Below, piece after piece: positions 7,723-14,818 of a stretch of DNA of 18,745 bases. How positions within the stretch are numbered: the stretch's first letter is position 1; every line of letters starts with the position of its first letter. Source of the DNA: DAOMFM01 sp035429825 (GTDB lineage Bacteria; Acidobacteriota; Blastocatellia; UBA7656; JADIYM01). Made by a program: the position numbers and the translations under genes. The notes under the pieces are model-generated. The model did no database searches, was not told where the DNA came from, and was given only the letters and a program-made list of their open reading frames with translations. Location of the stretch: contig JBGAKX010000089.1 in NCBI GenBank assembly GCA_044224215.1, positions 1 through 18,745 on the forward strand, written 5' to 3'.

Positions 7723-8295
7723 TCAGACGCCAGGCCGCAGAAACTCGAGCCGCTTCCGCAACTCCTTCAAACCTGTATACATGCGTGTCTTTACGGTACT
7801 CAGCGGAATCTCCAGGATCTCGGCGATCTCGTGAAACTTCAGATCCTGGTACTCCTTCATGATGATCACCTGCCGCATTTCGGCCGGGATCGCACCCAGC
7901 GCCTTTCTGACGTGCACGCAGACCTGGTCGCCGAGCAGCTGCTCTTCAATGCTCGCTTCGGGCGACGCGGGTTCGAAACCGACGTCCTCGAACTGCTCGT
8001 CGAGCGAGAGATCGCCCCGGCGCGACCTGCGGCGCAACCGCGAATGGCAGACATTCAATGCGATTCGATACAGCCAGGACGAAAACTTTGCGTCACCCCT
8101 GAAGTGCTTCAGGTTTGTGTAGGCCGAGATGAACGTCTCCTGCGTCGCGTCGCGCGCATCCTCTGCGTGTCCGAGCATGCGCAACGTCAATCCGAAGATG
8201 TGTCTCTCCCAGCGGTGGACGAGCGTGCCGAACGCATCCGTCTCGCCGCCGAGAACGCGTTGAATCAGAAGGTTGTCGGCTTCCGGCTGTATCAC
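7723..8295 (-). CDS. ECF-family RNA polymerase sigma factor (SigW/RpoE type)
   Basis: The 190-residue protein has only sigma regions 2 and 4, as expected for extracytoplasmic-function factors. Region 2 covers about residues 9-85: DAFGTLVHRWERHIFGL, then DARDATQETFISAY, then the region 2.4-like FSSWLYRIALNVCHSRLRRR. Region 4 covers about 128-182 and includes IPAEMRQVIIMKEYQDLKF and the helix-turn-helix EIAEILEIPLSTVKTRM. The linker is acidic. The start is a GTG at 8295, which gives a normal family length; no clear Shine-Dalgarno precedes it. The gene follows the VWA gene by 71 nt and precedes its presumed anti-sigma factor. No GGAAC-type ECF -35 element was found just upstream, so autoregulation is not supported by what is visible. 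Confidence 0.93.
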   Translation of the reverse strand: MIQPEADNLLIQRVLGGETDAFGTLVHRWERHIFGLTLRMLGHAEDARDATQETFISAYTNLKHFRGDAKFSSWLYRIALNVCHSRLRRRSRRGDLSLDEQFEDVGFEPASPEASIEEQLLGDQVCVHVRKALGAIPAEMRQVIIMKEYQDLKFHEIAEILEIPLSTVKTRMYTGLKELRKRLEFLRPGV

Positions 8296-8366
8296 GCGAT
8301 GTAAAGAGGGGTTGGCGTCCCCGAAAGTCTGAAAAAGACCGGCGGCCGGCAGACGTGTCGTCCCGC

Positions 8367-9344
8367 CTACCGGAAGTAGCCCTGACGGGCGTGAATCCGG
8401 ACCCCCTTCCGGCTCGTGGTGACCGTGATCGTTCGAAACCCGTGTGCCTCGTCTGGCGGGTAGTAGCCGACGAGATACCGCGACCGGATCTCGTCGGCGA
8501 TCTCGGCATACGCCTTTGAAAGGTCCTGAAGCGCCTGTGGATACAACGCGCGGCCGCCTGTCTGATCGGTCATGTAGTCGAGGCGTTCTTCCGCCCTTCG
8601 CAGACGCGACGCCGACTCGCGAAACGCCATGCGCTTGTCGAGCGGAACCGTCCGGTTGTTCGCATAGCCATCGAAGATCGGGATCATGATCCGCCCGATC
8701 GATACCACGTAGACGCTGACGTCGTGCATCAGCGCGGCGCGCGCCGCGGTGCGCGACGTCACGCTCGACAGCGTGTCGTCACCGTCCGAGAGCACGATGA
8801 CCGCCCTGCGATGATCCGTCGGACGCTGCTGGAACAACTCGTACGACACGGCGACCACCGATCCGTAGAGCGTCGTGCTTCCCTCCGGCTCGATCGTCCG
8901 GAGCGCGGCGGCGGCCGCCTTCACGTCGTTCGACCACCCAAGCCTGATGACCGGCCGCTCGGCAAACGTGACGATCGAGAAGCTGTCTTCGGGTCTGAGC
9001 GCCTTTACAAACGCGTACGCCGCCGTCTGGATTACGTCGAGCAACCCTTCGACGCTTCCGCTGGAGTCGACAAGGAGCACGACGTCGACGGGGGCCGTGT
9101 CGCGGCTGAAGAACTCGATCGGCTCGTCGACGCCTTGGTCAGCGAGTCGCAACTCCTCCTTTCGGAGATCCGCGACGACGCCTCCCTTCTCCTTCCGCAC
9201 CGCCACTGGAACGAGCACGAGATCGCCCTCGAGGGTCACATCGTCGTCCGACGTCTGCTGGGCTCGACCGACCGGCAGCGGCATCCAGACGACCGTCGCG
9301 AGCGCCAAGGCGGCAACTGCGCGGCGACAGATCGCCGCCCGCAC
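8367..9344 (-). CDS. Secreted VWA-domain protein, acidobacterial VWFA-related type
   Basis: A signal peptide is evident: a basic start, a hydrophobic core at 9-22, and a likely cleavage after VGRA at about 28. A short beta domain follows, with VLVPVAVRKEKGGVVADL and LRLADQG, of the kind that precedes the VWA fold in the acidobacterial family. The VWA domain spans about 85-290 with the MIDAS DSSGS (93-97), a TTLYGSV threonine loop and the VLSDGDD strand. The C-terminus SRYLVGYYP followed by GFRTITVT is characteristic of that family. Its role is unknown; extracytoplasmic protein binding is the family-level expectation. The start is GTG 9344, with AGGAG seven bases upstream, inside the end of the Roadblock gene. 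The two genes are one base apart and so form an operon. Confidence 0.92.
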   Translation of the reverse strand: MRAAICRRAVAALALATVVWMPLPVGRAQQTSDDDVTLEGDLVLVPVAVRKEKGGVVADLRKEELRLADQGVDEPIEFFSRDTAPVDVVLLVDSSGSVEGLLDVIQTAAYAFVKALRPEDSFSIVTFAERPVIRLGWSNDVKAAAAALRTIEPEGSTTLYGSVVAVSYELFQQRPTDHRRAVIVLSDGDDTLSSVTSRTAARAALMHDVSVYVVSIGRIMIPIFDGYANNRTVPLDKRMAFRESASRLRRAEERLDYMTDQTGGRALYPQALQDLSKAYAEIADEIRSRYLVGYYPPDEAHGFRTITVTTSRKGVRIHARQGYFR

Positions 9345-9345
9345 G

Positions 9346-9711
9346 TCAGATCTCCTGGTTGAACGCGTCGGCCGAGCGGCGGATGTCGTAGATCCCCTTG
9401 CCGACGTTGGCGTCAGGACTGAGCAGCAGCATCAGGAAGTAGTCGTGGTTGAGCGCCTTCAACAGACACGACACCTTGTCGTACGACGTGATGACATAGT
9501 CCACGCCGCCTGCGTCGAGCTGCGACACGACTCCGCGCGACGTCTGGAACGCGATGCCCTGGTAGGCGCCCATCAGCTTGATGTAGTCCTCGTCGTCGCC
9601 GTCCGGAAATGTCTGGACGGCTTCGCCGTAGCTGTCGATGAATGCCGCTGCGATTGCACCGTCCACTCGGCCGACAAGGTCCGAAAGAAGCTGCGAGAAA
9701 GGCTCGGGCAT
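9346..9711 (-). CDS. Roadblock/LC7-domain protein
   Basis: This 121-residue protein consists of one Roadblock/LC7 domain, the alpha-beta fold used by MglB-like regulators of small Ras-like GTPases. The visible pattern is an N-terminal helix (FSQLLSDLVGRVDGAIAAAF), a strand with SYGEAVQTF, a central helix, the strand VDYVITSYDKVSCLLKAL, and the strand HDYFLMLLLSP followed by a C-terminal helix. The ATG at 9711 is well supported by AAGGAG six bases upstream; the frame is open to 9918 but the extra residues are repeat-derived and not domain-like. A promoter is predicted 40-70 nt upstream. It overlaps the ribosome-binding region of the VWA gene. No GTPase partner gene is nearby. Confidence 0.87.
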   Translation of the reverse strand: MPEPFSQLLSDLVGRVDGAIAAAFIDSYGEAVQTFPDGDDEDYIKLMGAYQGIAFQTSRGVVSQLDAGGVDYVITSYDKVSCLLKALNHDYFLMLLLSPDANVGKGIYDIRRSADAFNQEI

Positions 9712-9751
9712 GAACTGCTCCTTGTTCGAATCAGGCGTGCGACGTGTTCCG

Positions 9752-9780
9752 ATTGTGCATTGGCGGACGCCCGCGGTCAA
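9752..9780 (-). promoter_or_regulatory. Predicted sigma70-type promoter of the Roadblock-VWA operon
   Basis: On the minus strand TTGACC (9780-9775) and CACAAT (9757-9752) are separated by exactly 17 nt, matching the consensus at 5/6 and 4/6 positions. Transcription would start near 9745, leaving a leader of about 34 nt that contains the AAGGAG of the Roadblock gene. This gives the operon a promoter of its own, independent of the HD-GYP gene upstream. Confidence 0.55.
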
Positions 9781-9837
9781 CGCCGGCCTTGCGGTTGGAT
9801 CGGTTGGTCCGGCGTGCCGTGCGGGCGGCCGTCGCAA

Positions 9838-9956
9838 GGAGAGCCGCCCGCCTCTGGCGGGCTCGTTCATTGTATCCGCGAGTCCCCGGGTTCGCTCGCG
9901 CGTGCGCGCTCGCTTCACCCGGGGCTGTTGGCAGAGTCGCCGGCTTCGCCGGCTCG
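9838..9956 (-). repeat. Three-hairpin intergenic repeat element, copy A
   Basis: Read on the minus strand from 9956 to 9838, the element has three parts. Hairpin 1 is GCCGGC-GAA-GCCGGC (9953-9939), followed by the box CTCTGCCAACAGCC (9936-9923). Hairpin 2 has a perfect 8-bp stem, CCCCGGGT with ACCCGGGG (9924-9917 and 9891-9884), and a GC-rich loop containing GAAGCGAGCG. Hairpin 3 is GCCCGCC-AGA-GGCGGGC (9862-9846), followed by GGCTCTCC. The order, spacing and box match copy B at 10055-10170 on the opposite strand, while the stems differ by paired changes. It lies between the HD-GYP and Roadblock genes; nothing protein-like was seen in it. Confidence 0.7.
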
Positions 9957-10054
9957 CTCAACCCCGCCCGTTGAAGCAGCTCAGGATCGCAGTCAAGTGA
10001 AATCAGGCTGGTGGCACGAGCCGCGGCCGAACGGACCACACGTTGGCTTGCGCT

Positions 10055-10170
10055 CCAGCCCGCGAAGCGGGCGGCTCTGCCAACAGCCCACGGTGCAGGG
10101 AGCGTAGCGACCGGAACCGTGGGTCGCCGTCACAGTGCTCGACCGAGCCTGCGCGAGCAGGCGGCTCTCG
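10055..10170 (+). repeat. Three-hairpin intergenic repeat element, copy B (inverted relative to copy A)
   Basis: On the plus strand hairpin 1 is GCCCGC-GAA-GCGGGC (10058-10072), followed by GG and the box CTCTGCCAACAGCC (10075-10088), which is identical to copy A. Hairpin 2 pairs CCCACGGT (10087-10094) with ACCGTGGG (10116-10123). Hairpin 3 is GCCTGC-GCGA-GCAGGC (10147-10162), followed by GGCTCTCG. Copy A stands in the opposite orientation about 100 nt away. The spacer between them (9957-10054) shows no gene or clear palindrome. The stretch from 10171 to the end of the HD-GYP gene shows nothing notable. Confidence 0.7.
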
Positions 10171-10196
10171 CGCCTCAAGCCAATCCGACGAATTCC

Positions 10197-11990
10197 CTAC
10201 CGCGCGACGGGCTCGCCCGCCGGCTCCTCGGCTGCCGGCCTGCCCGTCGGATTCCGCTGGTTCTTCAGCTTGATCCGCCCGTGCTCGTATGCCGCGACCA
10301 GCGCGTCCACGACGGCGGGGTCATAGCGAACGCCCGAAAACGACCGGATCCGCTCGAACACGACATCGATCGGCATCTGCTTCTGGTACGGCCGGTTCGT
10401 CGTCATCGCGTCGAACGTGTCGGCCACGCCGACAATGCGCGCCATCATCGGGATCTGGTCTCCGTGCAGACCGAGCGGATATCCCTTGCCGTTCATCATC
10501 TCGTGATGGAACCGCATACCGGGGATGAATTCGCGCATCTGCGGGATCTGCGACATGATCTTTGTCCCGCGCTCGGGATGCTCGCGCATGATTTCGAACT
10601 CTTCGTCCGTCAGCTGCGCGGGTTTCCGCAGGATCTTGTCCTCGATCGCCAGCTTGCCGAGGTCGTGCATCAACCCGCCGATGCGGATCTTTTCGACCTC
10701 TTCGTCGGGCAGCCCGAGCTCGATCGCCATCGCCGCCGAGTAGTCCGCGACGCGCTCCGAGTGGCCGCGCGTATACGGGTCCTTGCCGTCGATCGCTGCC
10801 GCCAGCGCGCGCACTGTGCCGATGAACAGCGCGCGATTCGTCTCGGCCGCCACGCGCAGCTTCTCGACGTGGTCCTCGAGCCGGTCGGCCATCAGGTTGA
10901 AGTCTTCCGCGAGGACGCCCGTCTCGTTGTGCGAGCGCACGCGAATCCGGTGCGAAAAGTTGCCGCTGGCGATCTCTCGCGCGCCCCGCGCGAGGTCTCG
11001 GATCGGCGTCGCGATCTGGCCGGCGAACAGGTACGCCGCGAGCATCGTCACGAACGCGGCAAAGACACCCGCCCACAGCGCCTTGGTGGCCAGCCGGTTG
11101 GCCGGCGCGAGCGCGACCGCCTGATTCGAGATCGTGACGACGGCGAGACGCCGGTCATCGGGCAGATGCACCGCCGCAAGCGTTGCGAGGATCGGCGTCC
11201 TCGCACCCGCGATCGTGCGTTCAAAGACCTTTGTGGCGTCCTGTTCGTGACCGCCGGACGAAACCCATTCCACGACGGCGGGATCGTCAAGCCGCATGTG
11301 CGGTGCATCGGTCGTCGCGGGCGACGACGGCTCGACGACCGAGCCCCCCTGATCCACCAGGAACGTCGCAGTATCGGCCGTCGCCAGCATCTCGCCCAGC
11401 GGACGCGCCAAGGCGTCGGCGCCAATCTGCTGCAACGCACCTGTAAGATCAACGACTGCAACAACATACGCGACCCTTGATCCGTCGATCGTCACCGCGT
11501 CGGCCGTCGCAACGGCAGGCGTCCGATGCGGACCGACCGTGCGAACGCGGTCGAGAAACCGTCCCCGTTCGCCGGCGCCGCTCACCGCCGCATCGATTGC
11601 CTCGTGGACGTCGGCCGACTCGTCGCGCACCGCTTGCGTCACTCTCGCGCCAGTCGCCACGGGCACGATGGCAACAGCAAGAAGGTCCGGATTGCGGCGA
11701 AGGACCTCCGTCAGACCGCCGGAATCGGCTCGGTCCGGCATCGCCGGACTCAGTTCGAGCGCCCGCGCGAGCGCCGATGTCTGGTCCATCGCGCCGACGA
11801 CGAAATCGCTCACGTTGCGCGCGTCGGCTCGCGTCCGTTGCAGCTGCTCAGAACGCGCGTTCGCCGTCATGCCGTCGCGGATCTCGACGATCAGGCCCCA
11901 GCTCACGCTGATGAGCGGGACCAGCGCCGTCGCCATCATGACGGCAAGCAGCGAATACAGTATTCGTGAGTGCAGGACGTTCGTGCGCAC
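10197..11990 (-). CDS. Membrane-bound HD-GYP phosphodiesterase with periplasmic sensor and HAMP domains
   Basis: The 597-residue protein is a typical sensor-type c-di-GMP phosphodiesterase. The first membrane helix is at about 8-34. A periplasmic region of about 270 residues follows, probably a double-Cache-like fold (VVAVVDLTGAL and LATADTATFLVDQGG strands). The second helix is at about 304-323, followed by HAMP (324-376) and HD-GYP (about 390-575). Catalytic motifs are complete: HDLGK (442-446) and HHEMMNGKGYP (495-505), so hydrolysis of c-di-GMP to pGpG or GMP is expected. The C-terminal 20 residues are Pro/Glu/Ala-rich. The start is GTG 11990 with a weak GAGG upstream. It is divergent from the PATAN-DnaJ gene, and a 485-nt repeat-bearing gap separates it from the Roadblock operon. 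The periplasmic ligand is unknown. Confidence 0.94.
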   Translation of the reverse strand: MRTNVLHSRILYSLLAVMMATALVPLISVSWGLIVEIRDGMTANARSEQLQRTRADARNVSDFVVGAMDQTSALARALELSPAMPDRADSGGLTEVLRRNPDLLAVAIVPVATGARVTQAVRDESADVHEAIDAAVSGAGERGRFLDRVRTVGPHRTPAVATADAVTIDGSRVAYVVAVVDLTGALQQIGADALARPLGEMLATADTATFLVDQGGSVVEPSSPATTDAPHMRLDDPAVVEWVSSGGHEQDATKVFERTIAGARTPILATLAAVHLPDDRRLAVVTISNQAVALAPANRLATKALWAGVFAAFVTMLAAYLFAGQIATPIRDLARGAREIASGNFSHRIRVRSHNETGVLAEDFNLMADRLEDHVEKLRVAAETNRALFIGTVRALAAAIDGKDPYTRGHSERVADYSAAMAIELGLPDEEVEKIRIGGLMHDLGKLAIEDKILRKPAQLTDEEFEIMREHPERGTKIMSQIPQMREFIPGMRFHHEMMNGKGYPLGLHGDQIPMMARIVGVADTFDAMTTNRPYQKQMPIDVVFERIRSFSGVRYDPAVVDALVAAYEHGRIKLKNQRNPTGRPAAEEPAGEPVAR

Positions 11991-12026
11991 GGCACCGAGA
12001 CCTCAGACGTGCAGGAAACTCGTTTG

Positions 12027-12035
12027 AGCGTAGCA
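12027..12035 (-). promoter_or_regulatory. Possible extended -10 element for the HD-GYP gene
   Basis: On the minus strand TGCTACGCT fits an extended -10 (TGn followed by TACGCT, 3/6 to TATAAT). It would give a start near 12020 and a leader of about 30 nt. No convincing -35 hexamer accompanies it, so this is a weak call. Confidence 0.22.
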
Positions 12036-12068
12036 CGATTGGGCCGAATCGGCACGAATTGCCGTGAA

Positions 12069-12097
12069 TTGACATCCACCGACTCGGCCGCTAACGT
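12069..12097 (+). promoter_or_regulatory. Predicted sigma70-type promoter of the PATAN-DnaJ gene
   Basis: A perfect -35 TTGACA (12069-12074) is followed after exactly 17 nt by TAACGT (12092-12097), which keeps the first, second and last consensus bases of the -10. Transcription would start near 12104, 18 nt before the ATG at 12122. The rest of the divergent region (11991-12068) shows only a weak candidate for the opposite gene. Confidence 0.5.
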
Positions 12098-12121
12098 ACC
12101 AACTGATTCGGATCCTATCGT

Positions 12122-13822
12122 ATGCCCGAAAAAGGTAGCCTCGCCGAGAAACCCGGAGCCGAGATCTTCCGCGAGATGGTCGACACCGGTCGCGGAGGCA
12201 TTCTCCGCGTCTCGCTGGGCAAGCAGATCAAGGTCGTGGTCTTCGAGGAAGGACGGCCGGTGTTCGCACTGAGCAACGTCCCCGAGGACCAGCTCGACGT
12301 GCTGCTCGTCCGTCAGCGGAAGATCACGCCCGACCAGGCAAAGGCCATCAAGTCCAGGATCCAGAAGGAGCAGGAGCTTCCAGGGGCAATCGTGGCGGCC
12401 GGCCTTCTCGACGACGAGGGAGTCCTCGCCGCGCGCATCGACCAGGTCGAGCGAGTCATCCAGTCGGTGATGCGATGGACGGAGGGCGAATTCCTGCTCG
12501 ACACGTCGGCCAGGGCGCCGCACGACATCACGATCGACGCGCCGGTCGACCAGTGGCTGCTGGACACGGCGCGCAGCGTGTCGCCTGAAGTGGCGCTTGC
12601 CCAGCTGGGAGGACTCGACGCGAGGTACGTCGCAAGACCCGTCGAGAACGGCTCGCTCGAGCTGTCGCCGCTCGACGGGTTTCTCCTGTCGCGTATTTCG
12701 GAGCCGATGTCGATCGGTGAGATCCAGGACGGAAGCGGCCTTCCCGAGGACCAGTGCCTGCCGGTGCTCTACGCGATGTACGCGTCACGCATGATCGTGC
12801 CCGCCGACGGCGAATCGGGACGCCCGGGAGCGCGCGGCGCCGGATCCGATTCCGACGACGACCTCAGCTCGCAGTCCGTCGACGAAATCCGGGCCGATCT
12901 CGATCACGTGATCGCCCGGTATCGCGACGCCGAGCTCTACGACATCCTCGAGGTCACGCGGCGCGCCGAGCCGATCGAGATCAAGAACGCGTACTACCAG
13001 CTGGCAAAGCGCTTCCATCCGGATCGGTACCATCACGTGTCGGACCCCGAGATCCGAACCAGGCTCGAAGCGATCTTTCTCCAGATCTCGCGCGCGTACG
13101 ACACGCTCAAGGATTCAAGGCTGCGTGCCGACTACGATCGGCGTATCGGCGCGGGCTCGTCGGCGCCCGTTCAACCGATCACGCGACCGGCGCCCCCGCC
13201 ACCCCCACCGCCGCCGCCCGCGAGGCCGGTCCAGCAGGCGTCTTCGGCGAGCTCGACACAGCGATCGGCGGCTGCTGCGACGCCGCGCTCCCACTCGGAT
13301 TCCCCATCGCACTCTGCGTCGTTGTCTGGCGAGAGCTCGAGCGCGACGATGCACACGGCGTCAGAGGTGTCGTCGGGTTCGCTGCCAAAGATCACTCCGC
13401 ACCAGTCTGCCGAGGCCAACTTCGAGGAAGGGCAGAAGCGATTTCAGCAACGCGACGTCATCGGCGCCGTCCACTTCTTTCGCGAGGCACTCCGGCACAA
13501 CCCCGACAAGGGCGCGTATCACCTCGCACTCGGGTCCGCGCTCGCGACGAACGCGCGCTGGTACAAGGAAGCCGAGAAACACCTGCTCGAGGCGAGCCGT
13601 TCCGAGCCGCTCAACACGCAGATCTTTCTGCTGCTCGGACAGATCTACCGTGGCAGCGGCCTGACCAAGCGAGCGGAAGCGCAGTATCGGCAGGTGCTCG
13701 GTGTCGACCCGAGAAACCCTGCGGCGCGGCAGGCGCTTGTCGAAATGGGGCTCGACGTTCCGGGCGGCAAGCCCGGCGGCGGCGGCAGCGGATTGCTGGG
13801 CAAGTTCTTCAAGAAGAAGTAG
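12122..13822 (+). CDS. PATAN (DUF4388)-like, J-domain and TPR multidomain protein
   Basis: Five regions can be read in this 566-residue protein. Residues 1-130 resemble a PATAN/DUF4388 domain (ILRVSLGKQIKVVVFEEGRPVFA split by family strands, then ITPDQ and LLDTSA). Residues 140-230 form a helical, winged-helix-like segment. Residues 271-345 are a J domain with an intact HPD motif (299-301), ending in LRADYDRRIG. Residues 346-430 are a disordered linker with a run of prolines (about 358-367) followed by Ser/Ala-rich sequence. Residues 431-545 are TPR repeats (ANFEEGQKRFQQRDVIGAV, then KEAEKHLLEASRSEP). The tail is glycine-rich and ends KFFKKK. The intact HPD implies it can stimulate an Hsp70. 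PATAN domains occur in bacterial signalling and motility regulators. No dnaK or grpE lies nearby. Start ATG 12122 fits the predicted promoter; the Shine-Dalgarno is weak. Confidence 0.85.
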   Translation: MPEKGSLAEKPGAEIFREMVDTGRGGILRVSLGKQIKVVVFEEGRPVFALSNVPEDQLDVLLVRQRKITPDQAKAIKSRIQKEQELPGAIVAAGLLDDEGVLAARIDQVERVIQSVMRWTEGEFLLDTSARAPHDITIDAPVDQWLLDTARSVSPEVALAQLGGLDARYVARPVENGSLELSPLDGFLLSRISEPMSIGEIQDGSGLPEDQCLPVLYAMYASRMIVPADGESGRPGARGAGSDSDDDLSSQSVDEIRADLDHVIARYRDAELYDILEVTRRAEPIEIKNAYYQLAKRFHPDRYHHVSDPEIRTRLEAIFLQISRAYDTLKDSRLRADYDRRIGAGSSAPVQPITRPAPPPPPPPPPARPVQQASSASSTQRSAAAATPRSHSDSPSHSASLSGESSSATMHTASEVSSGSLPKITPHQSAEANFEEGQKRFQQRDVIGAVHFFREALRHNPDKGAYHLALGSALATNARWYKEAEKHLLEASRSEPLNTQIFLLLGQIYRGSGLTKRAEAQYRQVLGVDPRNPAARQALVEMGLDVPGGKPGGGGSGLLGKFFKKK

Positions 13823-13891
13823 CCGGCGGACGACGTGCGAGGAGTGGTTCGTCCGGGCGTCCACGCCTGTGTTGCGGTATTGTTCTGACCC

Positions 13892-14818
13892 ATGCGACTG
13901 GTCTTCATGGGAACCCCCGCCGTGGCGGTGCCGGCGCTCGAACGCCTGGTCGCCGCGGGGCACGACGTAGCCGCGGTCTTCTCGCAGCCGGATCGACCGT
14001 CGGGCCGCAAACACGTCGTCGTCGCATCGGCGGTGAAGGTGGCCGCGGAGCGGCTCGGGATTCCGGTGCACCAGCCCGACAAGATTCGAACCGACGAGAC
14101 GCGACAACTGTTTGCCTCGTTCGCGCCAGACGTCGCGGTCGTCTTCGCGTACGGGCGCATTCTTCCGCCCGGGCTTCTCGAGGTGCCCGCGCATGGATGC
14201 ATCAACATCCATGCCTCGCTGCTTCCAAAGTACCGCGGCGCGGCGCCGATTCAGTGGGCGATCGCGCGCGGCGAGACCGTGACCGGCGTCACGACGATGC
14301 AGATGGACGAAGGGCTCGACACCGGCGACATCCTGATGCAGCGGTCGATTTCGATCGCCGAAGGCGAAACGGCGATCGAGCTCTCGGAACGGCTCGGCGT
14401 GCTCGGTGCGCAACTGATCGTCGAGACGCTCGATTCGCTTGCGACGATCACGCCGACGCCGCAGGACGACGCCGCGGCATCGCTCGCGCCGATCCTGAAG
14501 CGCGAGGACGGACTGATCGACTGGCGGCTCCCAGCTCGCTCGATCTACAACCATTGCAGAGGGTTGCAGCCGTGGCCGGGCGCGTGGACCGAGCTCAACG
14601 GAGCACGGCTGCACATCTGGAGATGCGAACCCTGCGAAGGCGACGAAGACGATGACGAGGGCATCATCACCGAGGCCTCTGGCGACCGGTTGGTCGTGGC
14701 GTGCGGGCAGCATAGCCTGCGTATCCTCGAGCTTCAGCTCGAAGGAAAGAAGCGGCTCGGCGTGAAGGAGTTCCTGAACGGACATCGACTCACACCCGGT
14801 GAGGTCCTTGGCGCCTAG
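13892..14818 (+). CDS. fmt: Methionyl-tRNA formyltransferase
   Basis: Fmt transfers a formyl group from 10-formyl-tetrahydrofolate to initiator Met-tRNA. The 308-residue length fits the family (E. coli 315). The N-terminal Rossmann domain begins MRLVFMGTP, with QPDRPSGR (32-39) and the catalytic block CINIHASLLPKYRGAAP (103-119), in which Asn105 and His107 are the active-site residues; the catalytic Asp lies in GLDTGD (141-146). The C-terminal beta-barrel starts around LIDWRLPARSIYNHCRGLQPWP. An acidic stretch (EPCEGDEDDDEG) sits in the C-terminal domain. No Shine-Dalgarno precedes ATG 13892; TATTGT eight bases upstream could act as a -10 for a leaderless message. rsmB overlaps its 3' end. 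Its common partner def (peptide deformylase) is absent here. Confidence 0.97.
   Translation: MRLVFMGTPAVAVPALERLVAAGHDVAAVFSQPDRPSGRKHVVVASAVKVAAERLGIPVHQPDKIRTDETRQLFASFAPDVAVVFAYGRILPPGLLEVPAHGCINIHASLLPKYRGAAPIQWAIARGETVTGVTTMQMDEGLDTGDILMQRSISIAEGETAIELSERLGVLGAQLIVETLDSLATITPTPQDDAAASLAPILKREDGLIDWRLPARSIYNHCRGLQPWPGAWTELNGARLHIWRCEPCEGDEDDDEGIITEASGDRLVVACGQHSLRILELQLEGKKRLGVKEFLNGHRLTPGEVLGA

Noticed and set aside
9838..10170. CRISPR array or insertion sequence in the repeat-rich gap
   Set aside because: There are only two inverted copies with unequal stems, no regularly spaced direct repeats, no spacers and no transposase frame.
13827..13855. Hairpin after the PATAN-DnaJ gene (GGACGA paired with TCGTCC), as a Rho-independent terminator
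   Set aside because: The loop is 15 nt and no T tract follows, so it is not a convincing terminator.
12754..14655. A 633-codon plus-strand frame, plus long minus-strand frames over 13361-14785 and 14790-16271
   Set aside because: These are Arg/Ala-rich shadows of the PATAN-DnaJ, fmt and rsmB genes. They cut across real gene boundaries and show no family motif.
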